NCBI GenBank assembly: GCA_947501475.1
Contig: CANMWA010000016.1
Coordinates: 21,444 to 85,443 of the forward strand
Reading direction: 5' to 3'
DNA from: an uncultured Aquimarina sp.
Lineage (GTDB): Bacteria; Bacteroidota; Bacteroidia; Flavobacteriales; Flavobacteriaceae
Length of the DNA stretch: 64,000 nucleotides
The notes beneath the pieces were generated by a model. That model saw only the letters and a program-made list of their open reading frames with translations, ran no database searches and was not told the origin of the DNA. The first letter of the stretch is position 1. Each line of letters opens with the position of its first letter. Shown here piece by piece: positions 18,384 through 27,575 of this stretch. Made by a program: the position numbers and the translations under genes.

Positions 18384-19496
18384 TTAATATGATGTTTCTT
18401 TCTTTTGCATCTGTAACTTATATTCTGAAGGAGTAGTTTGAGTAAATTTCTTGAAAGCTTTATAAAATGATACTCTATTATTGAAACCACTTGAATATAA
18501 TATTTCGGTCATATTTAAATGACCATCTTTAATAATCATTTTTTTGGCTTCTTCAACTCTATATTTATTGATGAAATCGAAAAAACTAAGATCAAAATGC
18601 TCATTAATGACCTGAGACATATGATGCCTGGAGATATTAAATTGTTTGGCTAAATACGCTAATCTTAATTCGGGATCTAAATGTGGTTGGTCATTTTTCA
18701 TAAGATGAATTAATCTTGATTTTAATAACAAAGATTGATCTTTGTTAAGCCCTGTCTTTCGGTATTTTTTAAAAGGAATGACTTTGTTCATTGATAAACC
18801 ATCAAAAACTTGTGGCTGTAAAAAACCAAAATAAGAGAGTAATCCAGTAAAAAAAATCATTGAAAAACCGATGAAATAATCTGATCCTGCTTCTAATAAA
18901 TTAAAATATACCAATATGAAATATGATGAAAAAGATATGACATATCCAAAAAAAGAATAGCTTAACCAACTTAGCCATCTTGAATTATTAAAACTTTTGA
19001 TAATATGGTTAAATGAAAAAAACAGTTGACCACAATAAAATAACATTAAAGCAATAATAATTTTAATAAAATGTGGGGTGTAGAAATACATATAATGCCC
19101 AATCCTGTTATTATAATGAACATCAACTTTTTCTTGAATAGAAAGAAGATAATATGGTGAATAATTTATTAGAACATATAGTAGAGGTATAAAATGTAAG
19201 AGATCAATAACTCTAAATTTATTTTTATAAATCAACTGTCTTATATACAAATACAAAATAGGCCCGTATAAAACCCATGGTATTCTATTTGTATAGTTTA
19301 AGTGTATGTATTGGTAAGAGTTTAAGAGCTTTGACCAGTATAATACATTATATATAATATTATAACTAAATAATAAGATGTATATACCCAATAATACATT
19401 GGCCACTCTATTACCTTTCTTTTTTAAGAAAAATAAAATGGAAAATATAAACGCCTGTAAAGCAAAAAACAAAAAAATCGTTTCCAAAAAATTCAT
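18384..19496 (-). CDS. Membrane-bound AraC-family transcriptional regulator
   Basis: 370 residues. Residues 1-230 hold about seven hydrophobic segments, and the C-terminal 110 residues are an AraC-type double helix-turn-helix (LAYLAKQFNISRHHMSQVINE, then MTEILYSSGFNNRVSFYKAFKKFTQTTPSEYK). This membrane-anchored architecture is common in flavobacteria; the signal sensed and targets are unknown. The gene stands alone between the propeller lipoprotein and an aminotransferase, either of which could be controlled by it. Confidence 0.85.
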   Translation of the reverse strand: MNFLETIFLFFALQAFIFSILFFLKKKGNRVANVLLGIYILLFSYNIIYNVLYWSKLLNSYQYIHLNYTNRIPWVLYGPILYLYIRQLIYKNKFRVIDLLHFIPLLYVLINYSPYYLLSIQEKVDVHYNNRIGHYMYFYTPHFIKIIIALMLFYCGQLFFSFNHIIKSFNNSRWLSWLSYSFFGYVISFSSYFILVYFNLLEAGSDYFIGFSMIFFTGLLSYFGFLQPQVFDGLSMNKVIPFKKYRKTGLNKDQSLLLKSRLIHLMKNDQPHLDPELRLAYLAKQFNISRHHMSQVINEHFDLSFFDFINKYRVEEAKKMIIKDGHLNMTEILYSSGFNNRVSFYKAFKKFTQTTPSEYKLQMQKKETSY

Positions 19497-19601
19497 AACT
19501 TAAAACTAAGGCTATTAATTTAATATGTCAATTATGATAAAAAAATATAAGAGTGTTAAGTAAAATAGTAGTACCTCTCATTGCTTTTTACCTTTGTAAA
19601 A

Positions 19602-20687
19602 TTATCTATGATAATTTTTTAAGGCCTTAATCAGCTTGTTTATATCTTCTTCAGAATTATAAAAATGTATACTTATGCGTATCCCAGACCCACGTAAAGA
19701 AGTAATAATGTTTTTACTAACTAAGTGATTAAATAGTTTTTGGTCTCCTTTAAAATTAAAAATAGAACTATGATTTTTTCTTTGTATTACATCCTCTTCC
19801 AAAAGGTTTAACTGATGTAATTCTTCCTTGACATAGTTGCTTAGTTCGTTAATCTTTTTTTCGATAGTCGAAAGTCCAATTTTTGTTAAAAAATCTAATG
19901 AACATTGTAAGCTTCCAAAGTTAAAAGTATCCAGGTGACCACATTCAAATCTTGCAATCAGACTCGTATAAGAAGCATCGTATCCTGCTCCTGAAGACGC
20001 ATTTTTATAATTATCTGAAGTGATTTGATTTAATATACTATCATTAAATAATATAAATCCATTGCCATAACCGCCTAATAACCATTTGTAACCACTACAC
20101 CCTAAGATGTCAATTCCCGAGGTTTGAAAGTCAAAGGTTTTTGTGCCACAAAATTGAGTTGCATCGGCAATAATTAGTAAACTAGGATATTTTGATTTTA
20201 ATTGTTTAATAAAATCAAGATCAATTGCAATGCCATTAATATATTGTACTAGACTAAAAGCAAAGATGTTAGGCTTGTGTTTTTCTATAACATCTTCAAT
20301 ATTTTGCTCTAATGTAGCATTTACTTGTGCATAGCAAATTTCAAACCCTTTATTCGCAACAGCAAAATTAATCGAAGGATAATCGTCGTCTAGCAAAAGC
20401 ACTTTCGTATTATTTTCTAAGCCATTTAATATGGTGTTGAAACCTAAAGAAAAATTAGGAGTTAAAATTGTACTATTGATAGCGCTTCCAAAAAACCTTG
20501 CAATCGTTTTGCGTACTTGATGTAAAAAATCTTGTTGATGATCTCTAAACATGCTCCCACCAATCAAAAAATCTAAATCATGCTCTTGTCTATATTCTAA
20601 AAGTGAATCATAAAGCAATCCAGATGAAGCTGTGTTGAGGTAAGTATTATGTGCTAAAACAGGAAACTCTTTTCTTAAATTCTTCAT
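19602..20687 (-). CDS. Class V PLP-dependent aminotransferase / desulfurase-like enzyme
   Basis: 361-residue fold-type I enzyme. The PLP lysine lies in GCSGYKWLLGGYGNG (about residue 200), preceded by IADATQFCGT with the cofactor-binding Asp. The C-terminal motif SLRGSGIRISIHFYNSEEDINKL is typical of the class V family, including cysteine desulfurase-like and isopenicillin-epimerase-like proteins. No conserved active-site Cys loop of true IscS/SufS desulfurases is evident. The substrate cannot be named. It is transcribed away from the DHFR fusion gene. Confidence 0.8.
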   Translation of the reverse strand: MKNLRKEFPVLAHNTYLNTASSGLLYDSLLEYRQEHDLDFLIGGSMFRDHQQDFLHQVRKTIARFFGSAINSTILTPNFSLGFNTILNGLENNTKVLLLDDDYPSINFAVANKGFEICYAQVNATLEQNIEDVIEKHKPNIFAFSLVQYINGIAIDLDFIKQLKSKYPSLLIIADATQFCGTKTFDFQTSGIDILGCSGYKWLLGGYGNGFILFNDSILNQITSDNYKNASSGAGYDASYTSLIARFECGHLDTFNFGSLQCSLDFLTKIGLSTIEKKINELSNYVKEELHQLNLLEEDVIQRKNHSSIFNFKGDQKLFNHLVSKNIITSLRGSGIRISIHFYNSEEDINKLIKALKNYHR

Positions 20688-20752
20688 AAGTAACTTTAGG
20701 GCTTTTTGGTAAAAATTATATCTTTACTTGCCGATACTAAGTTAGCATTAAT

Positions 20753-21691
20753 ATGTTTTCAAAAAGAAAAGAATCTTTGCAAATTGATCCACAGCAACGT
20801 GACCTGTATGAGCATGCTCGTAAACGAATTATCCAGAAAAAGAGACTATTTCAACATTTTGTAATTTTTGTAGTAGGATCAATTTTTATGATTATTCTAA
20901 ATCTAGTATTTGGATTTGGTAAGGAGATCATTTTTTTTGGAGCATATTGGTCTGTAATTGCTTTGATATGCTGGGCATTTCTTTTTGTGCTACATTTTTG
21001 TAATGTATGGTTGTTTAGCACTTTTATGGGGCAAGAATGGACTGATCAAGAAATGGAACGCTTAATAGCAAAGCAAAAAGAAGAAATAGCACTCATACAA
21101 AAAGATATTGATCTTATGTATCCTAAACAGGAGTTGATCAGAAAGAAAGAACAGTTTATTAAAGGAAAAGCTTCTGAAATTGTAGAAGAAGTAAAAAAAA
21201 CGAACCCAATGATTACAATGATAGCCGCTGCAGGAGAGAACAATGCATTAGGAAAAGATAACGATCTTGTATGGCATTTGCCGGATGATTTTAAGCGTTT
21301 TAAACAGCTTACTACCGGGCATCATATCATTATGGGGCGTAAAACCTTTGAATCTTTTCCTAAATTGCTTCCTAACAGAGTGCATATAATAATCACCAGA
21401 AATAAAGAGTATCAAGCAGAAGGAGCTATAATCGTACATTCAATTGAAGAAGCCTTACAAATTGCAAAAAGCGATACCCAGCCATTTATTATTGGCGGAG
21501 GCGAAATTTATGCAATGGGAATGGAGCATTCACATTGTATTGAATTAACACGAGTGCATGAGGAATTTGAAGCAGATGCATTCTTTCCGGAAATCGATAC
21601 CAAAGTTTGGAAACTTGAACAAGAAGAGTTTCATGATACCGATGATAAACACAAGTACCCGTTTACCTATCTTACATATAAAAGAAAATAA
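20753..21691 (+). CDS. folA: Dihydrofolate reductase fused to an N-terminal 2TM membrane domain
   Basis: 312 residues. Residues about 15-100 match the 2TM domain of Bacteroidota: two hydrophobic helices (HFVIFVVGSIFMIILNLVFG and a second, aromatic-rich one) followed by a charged coiled stretch. Residues about 150-312 are a complete DHFR: MITMIAAAGENNALGKDNDLVWHLPDDFKRFK, MGRKTFESFP, IIGGGEIY and the terminal YPFTYLTYKR. The acidic Asp of LPDDFKRFK is present. DHFR reduces dihydrofolate to tetrahydrofolate with NADPH and is normally a free 160-residue cytosolic protein. Its stop overlaps the start of the next gene by one base (TAATG). Confidence 0.9.
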   Translation: MFSKRKESLQIDPQQRDLYEHARKRIIQKKRLFQHFVIFVVGSIFMIILNLVFGFGKEIIFFGAYWSVIALICWAFLFVLHFCNVWLFSTFMGQEWTDQEMERLIAKQKEEIALIQKDIDLMYPKQELIRKKEQFIKGKASEIVEEVKKTNPMITMIAAAGENNALGKDNDLVWHLPDDFKRFKQLTTGHHIIMGRKTFESFPKLLPNRVHIIITRNKEYQAEGAIIVHSIEEALQIAKSDTQPFIIGGGEIYAMGMEHSHCIELTRVHEEFEADAFFPEIDTKVWKLEQEEFHDTDDKHKYPFTYLTYKRK

Positions 21692-22542
21692 TGCTTTCTT
21701 CTGAGCTTAAAGCTTATATTGAACATATACTTTCAAGAAAAATCATATCCGCCTCACCTCTATCAGGTGGTGATATTAATGAGGTATACCTGCTTGATAC
21801 AGATATAAATAAGCTAGTAATTAAGATTAATGATGCATCAAGGTTTCCGGGCATGTTTCAAGCTGAAGCCATAGGGTTACAAGAACTTAAAAAATCAAAT
21901 ACATTTACAACCCCACAAACTTTATATGTTAGAACATTCAAAAACTCTGCGTTTTTGATATTAGAATATATTGATGCAAGTAAGCCTGCTAAAGATTTTT
22001 GGGAAACATTTGGAGAACAATTGGCGGCATTACATAAAAATAGCAAGCCTTTTTTTGGTTTTGAAAATGATAATTACATAGGAAGTTTACCACAATATAA
22101 TAGTAAAGTTAATGTTGCTTCAGAGTTCTTCATTACACAACGATTAGAACAACAATTTATGATAGCACATCAGAAAGGCTTTTCATTTTCATCTTTAAAT
22201 AGATTTTATGAAAATATTACAAGAGAAATCCCATCTGAAGCATCAAGTTTGATTCATGGTGATTTATGGAGTGGTAACTATATAATTGATAACAATGGCT
22301 TGCCGTGTCTCATTGATCCAGCTGTAGCTTATGCGCCAAGAGAAATGGATATTGCTATGATGCATCTTTTTGGCGGTTTTGAAAAAAAAGTATTCGAAGT
22401 TTATAATGAGATTTTTCCTTTAGAAATAGGATGGAAGGATAGAATTCCTATTTTTCAGCTATACTATTTATTAGTTCACCTTAATTTATTTGGAAACTCT
22501 TATTATAAGGGCGTTAAGAATATTGTGGATCGTTATTCGTAG
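21691..22542 (+). CDS. Fructosamine kinase family protein
   Basis: 283 residues, cytosolic. It has the aminoglycoside-phosphotransferase-like kinase fold: an N-terminal ATP-binding part (SGGDINEVYLLDT, LVIKIN, ILEYID) and the catalytic loop HGDLWSGNYIIDNNGLPCLIDPA, with the metal-binding Asp in LIDPAVAY. Members phosphorylate ketosamines formed by protein glycation, for repair; this specific substrate is inferred from family membership. Translation is probably coupled to the DHFR gene through the one-base overlap. Confidence 0.88.
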   Translation: MLSSELKAYIEHILSRKIISASPLSGGDINEVYLLDTDINKLVIKINDASRFPGMFQAEAIGLQELKKSNTFTTPQTLYVRTFKNSAFLILEYIDASKPAKDFWETFGEQLAALHKNSKPFFGFENDNYIGSLPQYNSKVNVASEFFITQRLEQQFMIAHQKGFSFSSLNRFYENITREIPSEASSLIHGDLWSGNYIIDNNGLPCLIDPAVAYAPREMDIAMMHLFGGFEKKVFEVYNEIFPLEIGWKDRIPIFQLYYLLVHLNLFGNSYYKGVKNIVDRYS

Positions 22543-22578
22543 GATTAATAACTTTGCAAATTTGTAACTTTTAATCCT

Positions 22579-22586
22579 TACTTTTG
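22579..22586 (+). promoter_or_regulatory. -7 promoter element of fabD
   Basis: TACTTTTG fits TAnnTTTG and lies 25 bases before the fabD start codon. Nearby TTTG motifs are not at ideal spacing. Confidence 0.4.
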
Positions 22587-22610
22587 TCAAAATTTTAAAC
22601 ACACAAGTAC

Positions 22611-23507
22611 ATGAACGCATATGTATTTCCTGGTCAAGGGGCTCAGTTTTCAGGAATGGGTCTGGATCTATACGAAAATTCAAAAATCGCAAAAGAACTT
22701 TTTGACAAAGCCAATGATATTCTAGGTTTTGAGATTACTAAGATTATGTTTGAAGGGACAGCAGATGAATTGAAAGAAACTAAAGTAACGCAACCAGCCA
22801 TCTTTTTACATTCAGTGATCTTAAGTAAAGTGTTAGGTGATAGTTTTAAACCCGATATGGTGGCAGGACACTCCTTGGGAGAATTTTCTGCATTGGTAGC
22901 TAATGGGACGCTTAATTTTGAAGATGCATTACGATTAGTTTCAAAAAGAGCATTGGCAATGCAAAAAGCTTGTGAGGTACAACCATCTACGATGGCAGCA
23001 GTATTAGGATTAGATGATGAAGTGGTAGAACAAGGTTGTCAAGAAATTAATGGGATTGTTGTTGCAGCTAATTACAATTGTCCTGGGCAATTAGTGATCT
23101 CTGGCGAGGTTGAAGCGATTAATAAAGCATGTGAATTAATGAAAGAAAAAGGAGCGCGTCGCGCATTGGTGTTACCAGTAGGAGGAGCATTTCATTCTCC
23201 GTTAATGGAACCTGCTCGCGAAGAATTAGCAGCAGCCATAGAAGCTACAACTTTTAATACGCCCAACTGCCCAGTTTACCAGAATGTAACTACTACTGCG
23301 GTTACTGATCCCGAGGAAATTAAAAAGAACTTAATAGCTCAACTTACGGCACCTGTAAAATGGACACAAAGTGTTCAAAATATGATTAAAGATGGAGCCA
23401 CATTGTTTACCGAAGTTGGTCCAGGAAAAGTGTTATCTGGATTGGTGAAAAAGATCGATCGATCTGCAGAGACTGCCGTTGCTTCGATAGGAGAACAAAG
23501 TTTATAA
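22611..23507 (+). CDS. fabD: Malonyl-CoA:ACP transacylase
   Basis: 298-residue cytosolic enzyme that moves malonyl from CoA to acyl carrier protein for fatty acid synthesis. GQGAQFSGMG at the N-terminus, the nucleophile Ser in GHSLGEFSALV (about residue 88), the substrate-binding Arg in RLVSKRALAMQ, and the catalytic His in GGAFHSPLM are all present. It is followed by a clear terminator and appears monocistronic, outside any fab cluster. Confidence 0.95.
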   Translation: MNAYVFPGQGAQFSGMGLDLYENSKIAKELFDKANDILGFEITKIMFEGTADELKETKVTQPAIFLHSVILSKVLGDSFKPDMVAGHSLGEFSALVANGTLNFEDALRLVSKRALAMQKACEVQPSTMAAVLGLDDEVVEQGCQEINGIVVAANYNCPGQLVISGEVEAINKACELMKEKGARRALVLPVGGAFHSPLMEPAREELAAAIEATTFNTPNCPVYQNVTTTAVTDPEEIKKNLIAQLTAPVKWTQSVQNMIKDGATLFTEVGPGKVLSGLVKKIDRSAETAVASIGEQSL

Positions 23508-23523
23508 TTTATTAATACGATTT

Positions 23524-23557
23524 AACCCCAAAAGTTTTTATAGCCTTTGGGGTTTTG
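23524..23557 (+). terminator. Terminator after fabD
   Basis: AACCCCAAAAG pairs with CTTTGGGGTT across a short loop, followed by TTTT. It lies between the convergent genes fabD and the dehalogenase-like gene. Confidence 0.8.
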
Positions 23558-23569
23558 TCTGTTAGAATG

Positions 23570-24460
23570 TCATTTTTTAATACGTAATTCATCTTTCATA
23601 AACTGATCAATATACAGTGCTATTTCTTCACCTTTTTCTTCCTGTAAAAAATGGCCAGCATTTTTGATTGTAATTTTTTGCTGTTCATTACTAGTAGGAA
23701 TTAATCTATGAAAGAATTTATGAAGCCCGCCTAAGATTTTGTCTTTATCAGAGAACATAATCAACGCTGGTTTATCCCATTTTGAAAGTACATCTCTTGC
23801 TTTTTGTATTGGCTTAACTGCTGGATCATTGCGATTGGCAGGAACCAATAAAGGAAAAGCAATAGCGCCGCCTTTATGTTTTTTATTCGGAAAGGGAGCA
23901 TTATAGGCATCAATAACTTCTTTTGATAATTTGGTATATGACCCCCTTTGTACTATGCCACCTATCGGCAAAGAAGGATGATATTTGGCATACATTCGCC
24001 ATATTTTAAAAGGGAATGACATTTTTTTCCCTATCGGAAGGAAAGTGTTTAAAATCACTACTCTTTTAAACTTCTCTGGATATTTAGCTAAAAGGGACAA
24101 ACCTAGCATACCGCCCCAATCTTGTACTATTAAAGTAATATCGCTAAGATCAAGTTTTTGAATTAGGTTTTCTAAAGATCTGAAATGGAGGTCAAAGCTG
24201 TAATTTTTCCACCCAACAATTTTATCAGATTTTCCGAATCCAATAAGGTCTGGGGCAATAAATCGATAGTTTTTGAGTGTAGGGATAAATTTTCTATACA
24301 AATATGACCAGGTAGGTTCACCATGAAGGGCTAGAATGGTTTCTCCTTTTCCTTCATCTATATAGTGCATATTAAGGTCTTCAAAATCAACGAAATTTTC
24401 TTGATACGGAAAATCTTTGATAGACTGAAAATATGTAAAGTCTGGCTTTAGGATTTGCAT
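23570..24460 (-). CDS. Haloalkane-dehalogenase-like alpha/beta hydrolase (HLD-I type)
   Basis: 296 residues, no signal peptide. HGEPTWSYLYRKFIP (46-60) and VQDWGGMLG (112-120) closely resemble subfamily I haloalkane dehalogenases: Asp114 as nucleophile and Trp115 as the first halide ligand. A catalytic acid at about Asp240 and His270 in NAGHFLQEE complete the triad. The second halide-binding Trp (W175 of DhlA, compared from memory) appears to be Gly173 here. The enzyme may therefore be a dehalogenase with altered halide binding or another Asp-nucleophile hydrolase. No related genes are adjacent. Confidence 0.75.
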   Translation of the reverse strand: MQILKPDFTYFQSIKDFPYQENFVDFEDLNMHYIDEGKGETILALHGEPTWSYLYRKFIPTLKNYRFIAPDLIGFGKSDKIVGWKNYSFDLHFRSLENLIQKLDLSDITLIVQDWGGMLGLSLLAKYPEKFKRVVILNTFLPIGKKMSFPFKIWRMYAKYHPSLPIGGIVQRGSYTKLSKEVIDAYNAPFPNKKHKGGAIAFPLLVPANRNDPAVKPIQKARDVLSKWDKPALIMFSDKDKILGGLHKFFHRLIPTSNEQQKITIKNAGHFLQEEKGEEIALYIDQFMKDELRIKK

Positions 24461-24531
24461 AATAGTAGTGTTATAAATTCTTTATGTGGGTAATTAGTCG
24501 TAAAATTTATAGTTCCTAAAAAAGTGAACTT

Positions 24532-25044
24532 CTATTTACCATTACGATCTCTATTTTTTGCCTTAAATTGGGTCTTTAGGTATACCTGTTTCCATTTTCC
24601 ATCAACATAACTTCCTATTTTAAAATTATAGGTGGCCTCATCAACATATTCCCACATATCGGTAACCAAAGATTCACCATATTGGTATTGATAGATTATA
24701 TTTTTGCCATCAACCTTTACTATTCCTTCAGTTACTCCTCCAAAGACATCAAACTCCCAAAAATGTATGGTTTTGGTTATGGTATCATATTTTCGGATAC
24801 CATGATTTCGTGAACCATATTGAGTTTGTTCTTTATTTGTAAACCCCTTGGATTTGGCAATAACTATGGTGCTATCTAAATCAAATGTGAAGATAATTTC
24901 TTGTTTAAATTTGTTACCATCTCCCCAATTACCTTCAGCTTGCCAGACTTTATCGGTTAGGTTTTTGAATATAGAAAGATTTGATTGCTGGGTATAGCTT
25001 ATTGTTGTAGTTAAGAAGAGTAATCCTAATGTTATGATTTTCAT
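24532..25044 (-). CDS. Secreted protein of unknown function
   Basis: 170 residues with a signal peptide (MKIITLGLLFLTTTISYTQQ). The mature part is a beta-rich, lipocalin-like domain with repeated W and F strands (VWQAEGNWGDGNKFKQEIIF, then TKTIHFWEFDVFGGVTEGIV, then DGKWKQVYLKTQF), resembling families annotated as DUF1579-like, but I cannot assign one. It ends in a basic tail. It follows the TfoX-like gene by 6 bases on the same strand, so the two are probably co-transcribed. Confidence 0.6.
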   Translation of the reverse strand: MKIITLGLLFLTTTISYTQQSNLSIFKNLTDKVWQAEGNWGDGNKFKQEIIFTFDLDSTIVIAKSKGFTNKEQTQYGSRNHGIRKYDTITKTIHFWEFDVFGGVTEGIVKVDGKNIIYQYQYGESLVTDMWEYVDEATYNFKIGSYVDGKWKQVYLKTQFKAKNRDRNGK

Positions 25045-25050
25045 TTTCTA

Positions 25051-25386
25051 TTACTTTTTAGTTGATTTAGAAGGTAGTGATTTTGCATACTCATAACTGT
25101 CATTAAGATAGGAGGAGAGCAACTCTTTATCGCTCAACATTTTCTCAGGTATTAAAACATATCCTTTCATGACTGCACCATAAGATTTGAATATAGTAGT
25201 TTGGTGTTCTTTCATGAACTTTTCTCCTTGTTCTTTTGAAAGCCTGATACCAATCTCACCAGCTTTATTAAGTTGCGAAAACATATGACCATTAACCGAG
25301 GTATATGGCATCGTCTTTCCTTTTCTTTTAAAATTAGAATTTGTAGCGATCAAAGCATCATATATTTTTAGTTTTTCTTCCCACAT
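25051..25386 (-). CDS. TfoX/Sxy N-terminal-domain-like protein
   Basis: 111-residue cytosolic protein. The pattern VNGHMFSQLNKAGEIGIRLSKEQGEKFM and YGAVMKGYVLIPEKML resembles the TfoX/Sxy N-terminal domain found in small bacterial proteins; the competence role of Sxy does not carry over automatically. No DNA-binding motif is evident. It is upstream of and close to a secreted protein gene. Assignment is from motif resemblance only. Confidence 0.6.
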   Translation of the reverse strand: MWEEKLKIYDALIATNSNFKRKGKTMPYTSVNGHMFSQLNKAGEIGIRLSKEQGEKFMKEHQTTIFKSYGAVMKGYVLIPEKMLSDKELLSSYLNDSYEYAKSLPSKSTKK

Positions 25387-25476
25387 AACTATTGCTTTTG
25401 ATTAATAACTTTTCTTTTAGCTACTGTAATGCATGCGATAAGTGTTCTGTTATTACTGTGTATAGATTTTGCTATT

Positions 25477-26502
25477 TTAAATGTTTGCTTGCTTAGCTTT
25501 TTCTATTTGATTTTTAAAATCTTCTTTTTGATCAACGTATAATGCTAAAACTGTATACTTACGTTTGATCCCAAAAATCCATTTCAATGTATTTTCTTTT
25601 TTTAATGTAATAATTACATTATGACTCTCTAATTCTCCTAATGGCGACAAAGGCCTTTTGTGCTTATTAAATGTTATTTGTGCAGTAGAAAGTTCTACGC
25701 TGTCAATATTTTGAAGGTCAATACAAGTTTCGTTCATAATACCATAGTGTAAAATTAATGTATTACCTTGAATCGATATTGGCCTTTTAATAATTGATTT
25801 TATGAGTCCAAAAACCTGAAAAGAATTATACGTAGTTATAGCGGTAAGAATCCATGCCGTTCTAGGATCACCATTTTTTACCAGATGGATGTGTAAAGAA
25901 ACACTCTCGACAGTCATTAAAAAAATCAATGTGCCAAATAGAGCAATAGATCCACTATTTTTATGATAGGTAAATTCATTTTCCTTGATTATTTTTCTTT
26001 TCCAATCTATAAGGCCGTAATATATAAGTGCTATTTCGCTAGCTAATGGCGCTACCATTATAGGTGGTAGTATCTCGCTACATATTTTCTTTAGCGAGGT
26101 ATAAAAATCTGGAGTTAGTATATTTTGTTGCTTATATTTTTTGAGTGTTTTCCTGAATTTATAGATTACATATGATATGATAGATATTTCGATAACAGGA
26201 AGTACCCATGCTTTGATTAGGTCTAGGTAATATTGATTTTCTTGAGATAAGATGCTAGAAGCAATCATGATCCCAAGAATAGAGACCAGTAGGACAGTAT
26301 ACTTTGGAATAGTAGTTTTTCTAATAATCAGAAAATATGCCATGGGTATAATCAATAATAAATCTAGTGTTATAGGTAGAGATAATATATCGGGATTATT
26401 CTGAAAAGCTTGAGAATTGACTAATGATACAAGAGCTAATATCATTACTAAAGGAATGCCTAATAGCAATAGTCTCTTATCTGTATATATAGCTTTGTTC
26501 AT
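25477..26502 (-). CDS. Multi-pass membrane protein of unknown function
   Basis: 341 residues with about seven hydrophobic segments (roughly residues 12-30, 38-60, 66-86, 95-115, 145-170, 185-205 and 215-235), then a soluble C-terminal domain of about 100 residues with a PH-like strand pattern (GNTLILHYGIMNETCIDLQNIDSVELS). I do not recognise a named family for the membrane part. It is downstream of the NUDIX gene, on the same strand. Confidence 0.55.
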   Translation of the reverse strand: MNKAIYTDKRLLLLGIPLVMILALVSLVNSQAFQNNPDILSLPITLDLLLIIPMAYFLIIRKTTIPKYTVLLVSILGIMIASSILSQENQYYLDLIKAWVLPVIEISIISYVIYKFRKTLKKYKQQNILTPDFYTSLKKICSEILPPIMVAPLASEIALIYYGLIDWKRKIIKENEFTYHKNSGSIALFGTLIFLMTVESVSLHIHLVKNGDPRTAWILTAITTYNSFQVFGLIKSIIKRPISIQGNTLILHYGIMNETCIDLQNIDSVELSTAQITFNKHKRPLSPLGELESHNVIITLKKENTLKWIFGIKRKYTVLALYVDQKEDFKNQIEKAKQANI

Positions 26503-26525
26503 AGTCTAGTTATCGTTATATCATT

Positions 26526-27107
26526 TTACATCAAATCATGAATTTTTGCATATTGCAATAACATAATGGTTTTAGCATCTTTTATTTCTCCAGAGTACAT
26601 CATCTTTATGGCTTTGTCAAAATCTAATTCGAGTACTTCAATATTTTCTTGCTCTTCAGCAATTCCACCACCGTCACTTATTTTCATTTCGTTGTTGTAT
26701 TCGGCAATAAAGAAATATAGAATTTCGGTTACTGATCCGGGGGACATATAGGTTTCAAAAATTTTTTTCACTTTGCTGATTTCATAGCCTGTTTCTTCTT
26801 TGATTTCTTTACGTATACAGTCTTCGGGATTATCTTGATCTAATAATCCGGCACAGGCTTCAATCATCATACCAGTATCATTTCCATTAATGTAGGTTGG
26901 TAGCCTAAATTGTTGAGTGAGAATAACTTTTTTTGAAGCAGTATTGTATAGCAGGATCACAGCTCCGTTACCTCGGTCATAGGCTTCTCTAGTATGTGTT
27001 TCCCATATACCATTTTTATTAAGATACTCATAAGTCACCTTTCGTAGTGTATACCAATTGTCTGATAATACTTCTTTTTTGGTGATTTTTATTGAGTTGT
27101 TTTTCAT
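26526..27107 (-). CDS. nudK: NUDIX hydrolase, NudK-like (GDP-mannose pyrophosphatase)
   Basis: 193-residue cytosolic hydrolase of nucleoside diphosphates linked to another moiety. The NUDIX box runs through AGLLDQDNPEDCIRKEIKEE and TGYE, followed by YMSPGSVTE, a pattern typical of the NudK/ADP-sugar pyrophosphatase group. GDP-mannose as substrate is inferred from the E. coli NudK resemblance. Its start codon overlaps the stop of the HIT gene (ATGA), implying translational coupling. Confidence 0.85.
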   Translation of the reverse strand: MKNNSIKITKKEVLSDNWYTLRKVTYEYLNKNGIWETHTREAYDRGNGAVILLYNTASKKVILTQQFRLPTYINGNDTGMMIEACAGLLDQDNPEDCIRKEIKEETGYEISKVKKIFETYMSPGSVTEILYFFIAEYNNEMKISDGGGIAEEQENIEVLELDFDKAIKMMYSGEIKDAKTIMLLQYAKIHDLM

Positions 27108-27562
27108 TGTTTACTTTCTTGTGATAGCATTGGTCCTAATTTTTGACCACCTAGTAAATGCATATGCAAATGAAAAACAGATTGACCAGCATCTTCATTG
27201 ATATTCATAGAAAGACGATATCCAGTTTCTGATATTCCTTTTTCTTTTGCTAGTTTTTTAGCAACCAAAAACAGTTTTCCGAGGACTAAAGCATCTTCGT
27301 CTGTGATGTCATTAATGGTTGCAATTTCTTTTTTTGGTACAATTAATAAATGAACAGGAGCTTGTGATCTCAAAGGCACAAATGCTATGATGTCATCATC
27401 TTCATAGACAATTGTTGCGGGTGATTCTCTTTTAATTATTTTAGTAAAAACAGAACCTTTTTTTATTTTTTCAGCTTTTTGTTCTTGGTATTCTTTGCTT
27501 TGACTCCACCCAATAGAGGTAAACAATAGCATAATAAAACTAAAAATTAGCGTCTTTGTCAT
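27104..27562 (-). CDS. HIT-domain protein with an N-terminal signal peptide
   Basis: 152 residues. Residues 1-20 are a signal peptide (MTKTLIFSFIMLLFTSIGWS, Gln next). The rest is a histidine-triad hydrolase: FTKIIKRESPATIVYEDDDI, VPLRSQAPVHLLIVPKK, and the triad HLHMHLLGG near residue 133. HIT proteins hydrolyse or transfer nucleotidyl groups and are usually cytosolic, so a periplasmic or exported copy is unusual. It overlaps the NudK-like gene by 4 bases. Confidence 0.85.
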   Translation of the reverse strand: MTKTLIFSFIMLLFTSIGWSQSKEYQEQKAEKIKKGSVFTKIIKRESPATIVYEDDDIIAFVPLRSQAPVHLLIVPKKEIATINDITDEDALVLGKLFLVAKKLAKEKGISETGYRLSMNINEDAGQSVFHLHMHLLGGQKLGPMLSQESKQ

Positions 27563-27575
27563 TGTTTAGATATAT

